In this document: piece by piece, positions 1-5,851 of the stretch
How positions within the stretch are numbered: the stretch's first letter is position 1
Layout: the number at the start of each line of letters is the position of its first letter
NCBI GenBank assembly: GCA_017614655.1
Contig: JAGABO010000117.1
Coordinates: 1-7,197, forward strand
Direction: 5' to 3'
DNA length: 7,197 nt
From: Treponema sp.
GTDB lineage: Bacteria > Spirochaetota > Spirochaetia > Treponematales > Treponemataceae
Program-made: the position numbers and the translations under genes
The notes under the pieces: generated by a model
The model's database searches: none
Told to the model about the DNA's origin: nothing
Seen by the model: the letters and a program-made list of their open reading frames with translations, nothing else

Positions 1-8
1 AGAAATAT

Positions 9-311
9 ATGGATAATTTTGAACAGAAACTTGCAAGACTCGAAGAACTTTCCCGCGTAATCAGACAGGGAGATGTAAGTCTTGAAAAAGCCCTTGAAGT
101 TTTTGAAGAAGGAATAAAGCTTTCTAAAGGCATGGAAAAGGAACTGGACGACATGGAAGGAAAAATCCAGATTCTCATGAATTCTCCTGCACCGGAAGAA
201 CCGGAGGCTCCTAAAAAAACAGCTGCAAAAAAATCAGCAGTTTCGGAAAAAGATGCTCCTGTTCTTGATTTTTTTAATGACCTGGGTGAACCTACAGGAA
301 CAAGGGCATAA
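9..311 (+). CDS. xseB: Exodeoxyribonuclease VII small subunit
   Basis: The product is the 100-residue small subunit of exonuclease VII. In this family several XseB chains bind the catalytic XseA subunit and support bidirectional cleavage of single-stranded DNA to oligonucleotides in the cytoplasm. Residues 3-57 match the family helical hairpin: FEQKLARLEELSRVI, then the turn and second helix GDVSLEKALEVFEEGIKL, then an amphipathic stretch ending KIQIL. Residues 58-100 are an extra tail containing a basic KKTAAKKSA patch and an LDFFNDLGEP segment, so the protein is somewhat longer than the usual 70-85 residues. The ATG lies eight bases from the window edge, so its ribosome binding site cannot be judged, but it fits the family N-terminus. 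The stop codon overlaps the mutL start by one base. xseA is not in the window and may lie just upstream. Confidence 0.93.
   Translation: MDNFEQKLARLEELSRVIRQGDVSLEKALEVFEEGIKLSKGMEKELDDMEGKIQILMNSPAPEEPEAPKKTAAKKSAVSEKDAPVLDFFNDLGEPTGTRA
296..306 (+). promoter_or_regulatory. Ribosome binding site of mutL inside xseB
   Basis: AGGAA (296-300) and AAGGG (302-306) lie in the last codons of xseB, 10 and 4 bases before the mutL ATG at 311. With the TAATG stop/start overlap, this points to translational coupling of mutL to xseB by terminating and restarting ribosomes. The coupling is inferred. Confidence 0.55.
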
Positions 312-2128
312 TGGCAAAAGTTCACGCATTAAGGGCAGAAGTTGCAAGAAAAATTGCAGCAGGAGAAGTTATAGACAGACCGGCAGCAATTGTACGGGAA
401 CTCATGGATAATGCCGTAGATTCGGGTGCTTCAAAAATCAGCGTAGAAATAGAAGGCGGCGGCATAGAAAAAATACGCGTAACGGACAACGGTTCCGGAA
501 TGGACCGGGAAGACCTTAAAGAATGTGCCCGTCCTCATGCAACCAGCAAGATAAGCGAAGAAACGGATTTACTTAATCTTTCGACCCTCGGCTTCCGCGG
601 AGAAGCGCTTGCTTCCATGGCAGCAGTAAGCCGTCTGGAAATTACAAGCGGCGGCTTTAAGATGTGTGCCTCCGTTACGGAAGACCACGTAATTACTCCA
701 TGCCCATCACGCGGCGGAACAATCGTACAGACATCTTCCCTCTTTGAAAACTTTCCCGCGCGAAGACAGTTTTTAAAAAGACCTGCAAGTGAAGCGGTTT
801 TATGCAGAAGCATGTTCGAAGAAAAAGTGCTTCCCCGTCCCGACATTGAATTTTCTTTTACAAGCGACGGAGAAGAAAAACTGAATCTTCCTGCAACAGA
901 TTCCCTCACGGAACGCTTTGTGCAGACGATGGAATTCTTTGAAACCCCGGATCTTTTTTACTGCATAAAAAACGAAGCAGAAGACAAAAGCTTTTCGTTC
1001 AGCCTTATAATCGGAGAACCTTCCGTAACCCGCTCAAACAGAAAAAATATTTACATCTATGTAAACGGAAGGCGTATAACCGAGTATTCACTCATACAGG
1101 CAATAGAATACGGCTGTGAAGGATACTTCCCCAACGGAACTCATCCGGTTGCCTGCCTTTTTGTAGAAATGAATCCGTCTCTTGTTGACTTTAACATTCA
1201 TCCGGCAAAAAAAGAGGCAAGATTTAAAGACATAAGTGCCCTGCACCACAGCGTAAGTTCTTCCGTAAAAAACTTTTTTAAGCAGTACACGGTTAAAACT
1301 CTTGTAAACAAAGCTTCAGAAGAGAACGCACAGCAGGAGCTTTACCCGGCAGAAACTTCACAATCAGAATCTTCGCTTTCCATAGAGGCAGCTCTTGTAA
1401 ACCGCTATGCTCCAAAAAACCTTTATTCAGGAAGAAGTTTGTCTTATGGAAGCAGCCGGGAAACTCAGAAACCTTCGCACTTTGAACGTAAAACCTTTTC
1501 TTTTGATTCAGGTATTTCTGGTATTCCTGCAGAAGAAGAGCCCTCTTTTATAAAAGAAAACTATATACCTTCCCAAAACGAAGAGGACGGTTTTCATTTT
1601 GCAGGAAGTGTCTTAGGAACCTTTCTTCTTGCAGAAAAGGACGGAGCGCTTTACATAATTGACCAGCATGCAGCTCATGAAAGGATTCTCTTTAACAGAA
1701 TCCTCGAAGAAAAAAAAGAGAAGCAGCATCTTCTTATTCCCTACGTTCTGGAAACAGAAAGTCCTGCAGACGACAATTATCTTGAGGCAATAAAGGAAAG
1801 CCTTACCGATGCAGGATTCGGCATAAGAAAAGTTTCGGAAGGAAAATGGGAGTTTGATTCAGTCCCGGCTTTCTGGAAAGGAAAAGAAGCAGACTTAAAA
1901 AAAGACCTGCTTTCTAAAAGACTGGACCCGTCCGACATCATAAGGGCAACGGCCGCAAGTGCAGCCTGCCGCTCTGCAGTTATGGACGGAACCGTTTTAG
2001 ACAACGCGACTGCAGCCGCCCTTGCAAGGGACGCACTGCTTTTGCCCGATCCGCACTGCCCCCACGGAAGACCGGTTTACACGGTAATCACACGAAAGCA
2101 GCTGTTTGAATTAGTAAAAAGAACATAA
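311..2128 (+). CDS. mutL: DNA mismatch repair protein MutL
   Basis: The 605-residue product is of normal length for MutL, the ATPase that links MutS mismatch recognition to strand removal. The N-terminal GHKL ATPase is complete. It shows IAAGEVIDRPAAIVRELMDN with catalytic-type Glu30 and Mg-binding Asn34, DNGSGM at 59-64, HATSKI at 76-81 and GFRGEAL at 94-100. The transducer region has FPARRQFLK near 148 and NIHPAKKEARF from 295. A variable Ser/Glu-rich linker spans about 335-430. The C-terminal dimerisation domain carries the metal-site motifs of endonuclease-type MutL: DQHAAHE (451-457), AACR (551-554) and CPHGRP (583-588). The fifth position after Glu457 is Asn462 where the motif DQHA(X)2E(X)4E expects Glu. 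The start is fixed by the one-base overlap with xseB. The stop codon falls at the edge of a long palindrome. mutS is not in the window. Confidence 0.97.
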   Translation: MAKVHALRAEVARKIAAGEVIDRPAAIVRELMDNAVDSGASKISVEIEGGGIEKIRVTDNGSGMDREDLKECARPHATSKISEETDLLNLSTLGFRGEALASMAAVSRLEITSGGFKMCASVTEDHVITPCPSRGGTIVQTSSLFENFPARRQFLKRPASEAVLCRSMFEEKVLPRPDIEFSFTSDGEEKLNLPATDSLTERFVQTMEFFETPDLFYCIKNEAEDKSFSFSLIIGEPSVTRSNRKNIYIYVNGRRITEYSLIQAIEYGCEGYFPNGTHPVACLFVEMNPSLVDFNIHPAKKEARFKDISALHHSVSSSVKNFFKQYTVKTLVNKASEENAQQELYPAETSQSESSLSIEAALVNRYAPKNLYSGRSLSYGSSRETQKPSHFERKTFSFDSGISGIPAEEEPSFIKENYIPSQNEEDGFHFAGSVLGTFLLAEKDGALYIIDQHAAHERILFNRILEEKKEKQHLLIPYVLETESPADDNYLEAIKESLTDAGFGIRKVSEGKWEFDSVPAFWKGKEADLKKDLLSKRLDPSDIIRATAASAACRSAVMDGTVLDNATAAALARDALLLPDPHCPHGRPVYTVITRKQLFELVKRT

Positions 2129-2263
2129 AACAGCAGTGATAAAATTATGCTTCCAGCAGAAAACTTTTAAAAATACGTGGTTGAAGGCCTTCGGCACACT
2201 CCGTTCTTCAAATCGTATTTTTAAAAGCTTTCTGCTTCCGCATATTTTTATCACTGCTGTTTT
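2127..2263. repeat. Long imperfect palindrome between convergent genes
   Basis: The left arm (2127-2177) and right arm (2214-2263) are reverse complements over about 45 base pairs. The blocks are 18 pairs (AAAACAGCAGTGATAAAA against the right end), 5 pairs (TATGC), 8 pairs (AGCAGAAA) and 14 pairs (CTTTTAAAAATACG). They are interrupted only by two single mismatches and one 4/3 internal loop. Inside, TTGAAG (2181-2186) pairs with CTTCAA (2206-2211), and CGG (2192-2194) with CCG (2201-2203) around the loop CACACT. The element occupies almost all of the gap between the mutL stop and the stop of the convergent gene at 2277. No protein is encoded convincingly. It may be a terminator, an inserted miniature element, or both. 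Confidence 0.9.
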
Positions 2264-2265
2264 TT
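2127..2265. terminator. Probable bidirectional transcription terminator
   Basis: On the plus strand the palindrome ends in CACTGCTG followed by six T (2260-2265), just downstream of mutL. On the minus strand the same stem ends in CACTGCTG followed by TTTTATG, downstream of the large TPR gene. A stem with a T-run on both sides between convergent genes is the usual arrangement for a shared intrinsic terminator. The stem is far longer and more AT-rich than a typical one, and part of the T-run pairs with the A-run. Termination is inferred. Confidence 0.6.
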
Positions 2266-2276
2266 ACATCATCATT

Positions 2277-4931
2277 TTACTTTTCAGAGCCCGTGCTGAA
2301 CGTTCCAAGCAGTGTCTTAACTTCATCCGCATGGTAAGAGGGATTGTTTGCCTGAAGATATACAAGCCATTTTTCGCCCTCTGCATCCTTAAGCTGAACG
2401 CATACTTTTGCAAGCTCAAGGACTGCTTCCCAGTTTTTAGGCTCCGACTTTACAACATCATCATAGGTTGACTTTGCTTCATTGAATTTCTGAGAAGAAG
2501 CGTAACACTTTGCAAGGTTCATGCGAACGGTATTGTTTCGCGGCTGAATTGCAAGTGCTTCAAGATAGAACCTTGTCGCGCTGTCATAGTCACCTTTCAT
2601 GCGGTATGCGTTTCCGAGGTTGTTGTCGATTTCGAAGTTTCTGGAATCGGTAGAATATGCAGAACGGAGCATCGTAATGGCACTGTCTGCATCTCCGCTT
2701 TCTATGCTCAGAACACCGAGGTTAATCTTTGCCTTTATGTTCATCGGGTCCGCTTCTATTACTTCCATGTAGTATTTTATTGCATTCGTCTTGTCGCCGG
2801 TTTCCTGGAGGAGGAGCGCATAATGATAGATGATGTTGGTCTTCAGCTGAACCGTTCCCGCATCCTTTATGTCATAGGCACTTTTTGCATAGGCAACGGC
2901 ATCAGCATTTTTTCCCTGCATAAAGAGAACGTTGGAAAGGTTATAAAGCGTAAGCGGATCTTTTACAGAACTTCCTGAATACGAGATTGCCTTTCTGTAA
3001 GCTTTTTCTGCTTCTGAATAATTTCCAAGCGATGACCAGGCAGATCCAAGTTCCTTATAATAGTCACTCTTTGCAGGATTAATGCGAACGGCTTCATTAA
3101 AGGCTTTTACAGCTCCGTTAAAATCATTCTGGCGGGCAAGAATACGGCCGGAAGCTGCCCAGGCATTTTCATATTCATTGTTGATTGAATAAGCCTTTCT
3201 GTAGGCTGCAAGAGCCTTATTCATATCTTTGAGGCGTTCGTTTGTAACTCCAAGATTGTAGTAGGCACTTGCATAGTCACTCTTGTAGTTGATTGCACTC
3301 TGGAAGGAAGCTGCTGCACCAGTATAATTTTTTCTATTAAACTGAATGCGTCCAAGTTCATAATAGTAAAGGGCATTTTTAGGATCCTTTTTAAGGGCTG
3401 CCTTAAACTCTTTTTCTGCTTCATCATAATCCTTTCTTGCTGCAGCTTCCTTTGCATAGATATAATGAATCTTAGGATCGTCAGTTCCAAATGCGCTGGT
3501 TGAGGCAGCAAACTCAAGGGCAGCTTTTCTTGCACTCTGCGAGCCTGCCCCGGAACCGTCTTCCCCAGCTTCATAAAGGGCCTGTGCCATTTCGCTCATC
3601 TTAAGTGAATAAAGTTCTTTGTCATCAGAAGGAAGAAGAGACTTTGCCTTTGCAAAATGTTCCTTTGCACCTTCTATGTCTCCGGAATTCAGGAGAGCCT
3701 TTCCCTGGGCAATTTCGTCGTTTATCTTTCTTAAGGCTTCTGCTTTTTTTGCATTTTCTTTTGCAATCTTTTCTTCAAGAGCCTTACGTTCTGCCTCTTC
3801 CTTAGCCTTTTTTTCTTCGGCAAGACGGCGGGTTTCTGCAAGCTCTGCTTCCTTGCGGGCAAGTTCTTCCTGTTTTTTGCGGAGTTCTTCCTGCTTGCGG
3901 TTCTGTTCTTTCATTGCGGCAGTAAGGTCGTTTATTGCTTTGTTTGTTTCAAGCTGATTCTGACTCTGGCGTGAAAGCTCATCAGTGATCGGGTCAAGTT
4001 TTGAAGAATCAAAGCCTTCTGCATGCTGACCGTCCTGACCGCCGGCGGAAGAGTCAAGCCCGTTTTCCTTCATGAGGCGTTCAAAGTTCTTTTCTTCTGC
4101 TTCCTTTTTTAAGCGGGATGCTTTATCTAAAAGAGCAAGTGCCTCTTCGTTTTCTGAATCATAAAGCAGCACTTTATCCTGTAAAAGAGAAACAGCCTGA
4201 TCATAAAGACCTTTGTCTATCATGGTTTCGGCAAGCTTTAAAGCCTTTTCTATGTCTACGGATGATACGCTTGAACTTTCTGCTCCTGCTGCATTCATGC
4301 TTCCCTTTCTTGCAAAAGTAAAAATACAAAGCCCTATTGCAGCAAGGAAAAGAAACAGTGCTACTGCAACAGCAGCAATTATTTTTTTAGATCCGTCATC
4401 TGAATTCGAAGAGACAGTGTTTACGGGACTGTTGATACGGTTTTCGCTTCCGAAAGAAACAGGTTCAGTTTTTTCCTGCATTCCAGACCTTAAGAGTGAA
4501 GGTTTGGAAACAGAATCATCAGTTTTAAACAAAGATGAAATTTCTGAAGAATCTGTTTCCGGCACAGAAACTTTTGCAGTTTCCGGCTTTAAAACCGTTG
4601 TCTTTAAGGAAGCAGACTTTGCAGTTACTGTCTTTGCCGGTGTTTTTGAAACCGTTGTCTTTGAAGCAGGGGCCTTTTGTGCAGCCGTTCTGGCAGCAGA
4701 AGTTTTAGAAGCCGAAGCTTTTACGGCAGAAGTTTTTACAGCCGTAGTTTTTGCTGCTGCAGTCTTTGAAGCAGCTGTTTTTGTTCCCGCAGTTTTAGTA
4801 CCTGCCGTTTTAACGCCCGAAGTTTTAACTCCCGAAGCGGCAGTTTTTTTTACGGCAGATGAAGTTCCGGCAGAAACCTTCCCCCTTACTGCAGTTTTCT
4901 GTTCTTCATTCAAGTTCTGTTTCGTACTCAT
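2277..4931 (-). CDS. Membrane-anchored TPR protein with histone H1-like N-terminal repeats
   Basis: The 884-residue product has four parts. Residues 1-183 are a basic, low-complexity tail with 13 Lys/Thr/Ala-rich pentapeptides at 35-99. Residues about 184-206 form a single hydrophobic membrane helix preceded by SKK. Residues about 228-440 hold a TPR-like hairpin, a charged coiled coil (about 335-405, rich in KEEA/RKKQEEL) and a second TPR-like hairpin. Residues about 485-864 are roughly eleven consecutive 34-residue TPRs, for example YYNLGVTNERLKDMNKALAA. The basic tail suggests N-in topology with the TPRs in the periplasm, acting as a protein-binding scaffold. I do not recognise a named family. 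ATG 4931 was chosen because AGAGGGAA lies nine bases upstream; in-frame TTG codons at 4937 and 4958 are alternatives, the latter giving 893 residues. It overlaps the upstream gene by 26 bases and converges on mutL. Confidence 0.9.
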   Translation of the reverse strand: MSTKQNLNEEQKTAVRGKVSAGTSSAVKKTAASGVKTSGVKTAGTKTAGTKTAASKTAAAKTTAVKTSAVKASASKTSAARTAAQKAPASKTTVSKTPAKTVTAKSASLKTTVLKPETAKVSVPETDSSEISSLFKTDDSVSKPSLLRSGMQEKTEPVSFGSENRINSPVNTVSSNSDDGSKKIIAAVAVALFLFLAAIGLCIFTFARKGSMNAAGAESSSVSSVDIEKALKLAETMIDKGLYDQAVSLLQDKVLLYDSENEEALALLDKASRLKKEAEEKNFERLMKENGLDSSAGGQDGQHAEGFDSSKLDPITDELSRQSQNQLETNKAINDLTAAMKEQNRKQEELRKKQEELARKEAELAETRRLAEEKKAKEEAERKALEEKIAKENAKKAEALRKINDEIAQGKALLNSGDIEGAKEHFAKAKSLLPSDDKELYSLKMSEMAQALYEAGEDGSGAGSQSARKAALEFAASTSAFGTDDPKIHYIYAKEAAARKDYDEAEKEFKAALKKDPKNALYYYELGRIQFNRKNYTGAAASFQSAINYKSDYASAYYNLGVTNERLKDMNKALAAYRKAYSINNEYENAWAASGRILARQNDFNGAVKAFNEAVRINPAKSDYYKELGSAWSSLGNYSEAEKAYRKAISYSGSSVKDPLTLYNLSNVLFMQGKNADAVAYAKSAYDIKDAGTVQLKTNIIYHYALLLQETGDKTNAIKYYMEVIEADPMNIKAKINLGVLSIESGDADSAITMLRSAYSTDSRNFEIDNNLGNAYRMKGDYDSATRFYLEALAIQPRNNTVRMNLAKCYASSQKFNEAKSTYDDVVKSEPKNWEAVLELAKVCVQLKDAEGEKWLVYLQANNPSYHADEVKTLLGTFSTGSEK
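4635..4829 (-). repeat. Thirteen tandem 15-bp units encoding K-T-rich pentapeptides
   Basis: Residues 35-99 of the large TPR protein read as thirteen uninterrupted pentapeptides with Lys (once Arg) at position 2: VKTSG, VKTAG, TKTAG, TKTAA, SKTAA, AKTTA, VKTSA, VKASA, SKTSA, ARTAA, QKAPA, SKTTV, SKTPA. The DNA units are similar but not identical. The array is therefore degenerate, while the Lys spacing is kept. Lys/Ala/Pro/Thr repeats of this kind occur in histone H1 tails and in bacterial H1-like proteins, where they bind DNA; that role here is only inferred. Confidence 0.85.
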
Positions 4932-5742
4932 AATCAAGTGTTCCCTCTGCTCCTGCAAGCATATTTTCTGATTCAGTCTGCTTCAGAGAAGCAGCTACGT
5001 TTTCAAGAAGCTTACGTCTTTTTTCTGCTTCTTCGGCAGCAATCCGTGCAGCTTCTGCTTTTCTTCTTTCTTCCTCAAGAGCCCTTTCGGCAGCAAGGCG
5101 TTCTTCTTCCTTACGCCTCTCTTCTTCCTCAAGAGCACGCATGGCCGCAAGACGCTCTTCTTCTTCCTTAAGGCGTTTTTCTTCCTCAAGGGCAGCAAGT
5201 TTTTCTTTCTCCAGGCGTTCTTTTTCCTGAGCTATAAGAAGGATGAGTGACTCTATCTGGGGTCTCTGTTCATCATCCGGTGCAAGTTCAAGATATTTTC
5301 TATAATCTTCGCAGCTTTCATCAAGTTTTCCAAGAGACAGCCGTGAATTTGCCCTGTTAAGGTAAGGTTCTGCAAAAGACGGAGAAGCCGTTATTGCCGT
5401 TGAATACCATTTTTCTGCAGAAGAAAATGCCCCGGAAGAAAAAGCAATGTTTCCGGCATTATAGGCAAGCGTTTTTTTATCAGTCCCGGGAACAGACATT
5501 CCTTTTTCGCATATTTCCAGTGCTGCAGCACTATCACCCGTTTTATGGTAGCACAGAGCAAGATAATTGTATACTTTCGGATAACCGCCTGTTTCCATGG
5601 CCTTAAGAAAATAAGGTATTGCTTCCTGAACCTTGTCCTGCCGGAATAGTTCTTCACCTTCCGTAAAATCATCCCCGGCAGAAGCAAAAAATGGAATCAT
5701 CATGAGAAAAAATAATGTCAAAAAAAGTTTCTTCTTCATCAT
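4906..5742 (-). CDS. Exported TPR and charged-helix protein
   Basis: The 278-residue product starts with a signal peptide: MMKKK, a hydrophobic core LFLTLFFLMMIPFF, and an AxA site ASA|G after residue 22. No lipobox cysteine is present, so a soluble periplasmic protein is most likely. Residues about 25-156 form four TPRs, including YNYLALCYHKTGDSAAALEI and PYLNRANSRLSLGKLDESCE. Residues about 171-245 are a continuous Glu/Arg/Lys/Ala helix with two 17-18 residue repeats. The tail is acidic and ends YEYETELE. The family is not recognised; a scaffold or adaptor role is the most that can be said. The start is ATG 5742, with a second ATG at 5739; only a weak AAAGAA precedes them. The gene overlaps the next one by 26 bases, so the two are probably co-translated and may act together. 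Confidence 0.9.
   Translation of the reverse strand: MMKKKLFLTLFFLMMIPFFASAGDDFTEGEELFRQDKVQEAIPYFLKAMETGGYPKVYNYLALCYHKTGDSAAALEICEKGMSVPGTDKKTLAYNAGNIAFSSGAFSSAEKWYSTAITASPSFAEPYLNRANSRLSLGKLDESCEDYRKYLELAPDDEQRPQIESLILLIAQEKERLEKEKLAALEEEKRLKEEEERLAAMRALEEEERRKEEERLAAERALEEERRKAEAARIAAEEAEKRRKLLENVAASLKQTESENMLAGAEGTLDYEYETELE
4941..4953 (-). promoter_or_regulatory. Ribosome binding site deciding the start of the large TPR gene
   Basis: On the minus strand GGAG (4953-4950) and AGAGGGAA (4948-4941) lie inside the end of the exported TPR gene. AGAGGGAA is nine bases before ATG 4931, which favours that start. It also fits TTG 4937, which would add only two residues. TTG 4958 would place this site inside the gene, so it is disfavoured. 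Confidence 0.5.
5059..5163 (-). repeat. Tandem charged repeat in the exported TPR protein
   Basis: Residues 194-211 (EEERLAAMRALEEEERRK) and 212-228 (EEERLAAERALEEERRK) are near-identical tandem copies, an internal duplication of 54 and 51 bases. The sequence is typical of a long charged single helix or a coiled coil. Confidence 0.75.
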
Positions 5743-5789
5743 TTCTTTATCGGCATCCGTTTTCCTGTACTTAATATACGCGGTTAATG

Positions 5790-5818
5790 TTGGATAAACT
5801 CACAAAATGTGATATAAT
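5790..5818 (+). promoter_or_regulatory. Sigma-70-type promoter for the TPR gene starting at 5852
   Basis: TTGGAT (5790-5795) is a partial -35 match. It is separated by 17 bases from a perfect TATAAT (5813-5818), and TGA directly before the -10 makes it an extended -10. The transcript would start near 5825, leaving a leader of about 27 bases. The region lies in the 109-bp gap between divergent genes. Confidence 0.7.
5800..5812. promoter_or_regulatory. Inverted repeat in the promoter spacer, possible operator
   Basis: TCACA-AAA-TGTGA is a perfect 5-bp inverted repeat with a 3-base centre, lying between the -35 and -10 hexamers. A protein bound here would block RNA polymerase. The half-sites resemble those of CRP-family regulators but in reversed orientation. 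No regulator gene is in the window. Confidence 0.35.
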
Positions 5819-5840
5819 TCCCTAAGTTATTAATTAACAG

Positions 5841-5846
5841 AGAGGA
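5841..5846 (+). promoter_or_regulatory. Shine-Dalgarno site for the TPR gene at 5852
   Basis: AGAGGA lies five bases upstream of ATG 5852 and is the strongest ribosome binding site in the window. It fixes the start of this truncated gene. Confidence 0.7.
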
Positions 5847-5851
5847 ATTCC

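Noticed and set aside
535..909. A minus-strand frame inside mutL
   Set aside because: It lies opposite the conserved ATPase domain of MutL and is an antisense shadow.
2136..2471. A 111-codon plus-strand frame starting in the palindrome
   Set aside because: It runs through the palindrome and antisense to the conserved C-terminal TPRs of the large gene. It has no family features and no plausible start signal.
3605..3957. Two overlapping plus-strand frames rich in Ser, Phe and Leu
   Set aside because: They are antisense to the coiled-coil region of the large TPR gene, whose Glu/Lys codons read as Phe/Leu/Ser on the other strand.
4213..4971. A 252-codon plus-strand open frame rich in Val, Ala and Phe opposite the histone-like repeats
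   Set aside because: It is the antisense reading of the 15-bp Lys-Thr-Ala repeat, which contains no stops in that frame. It has no convincing ribosome binding site, and its low-complexity composition mirrors the real gene.
4906..5742. Lipoprotein signal in the exported TPR protein
   Set aside because: No cysteine is present near the end of the hydrophobic core. The ASA|G site fits signal peptidase I instead.
5773..5778. TATATT on the minus strand as a -10 for the exported TPR gene
   Set aside because: No -35-like hexamer lies 16-18 bases upstream; the nearest candidate, TTGTGA, is about 21 bases away. A promoter must exist in or beyond this gap, but this one is not convincing.
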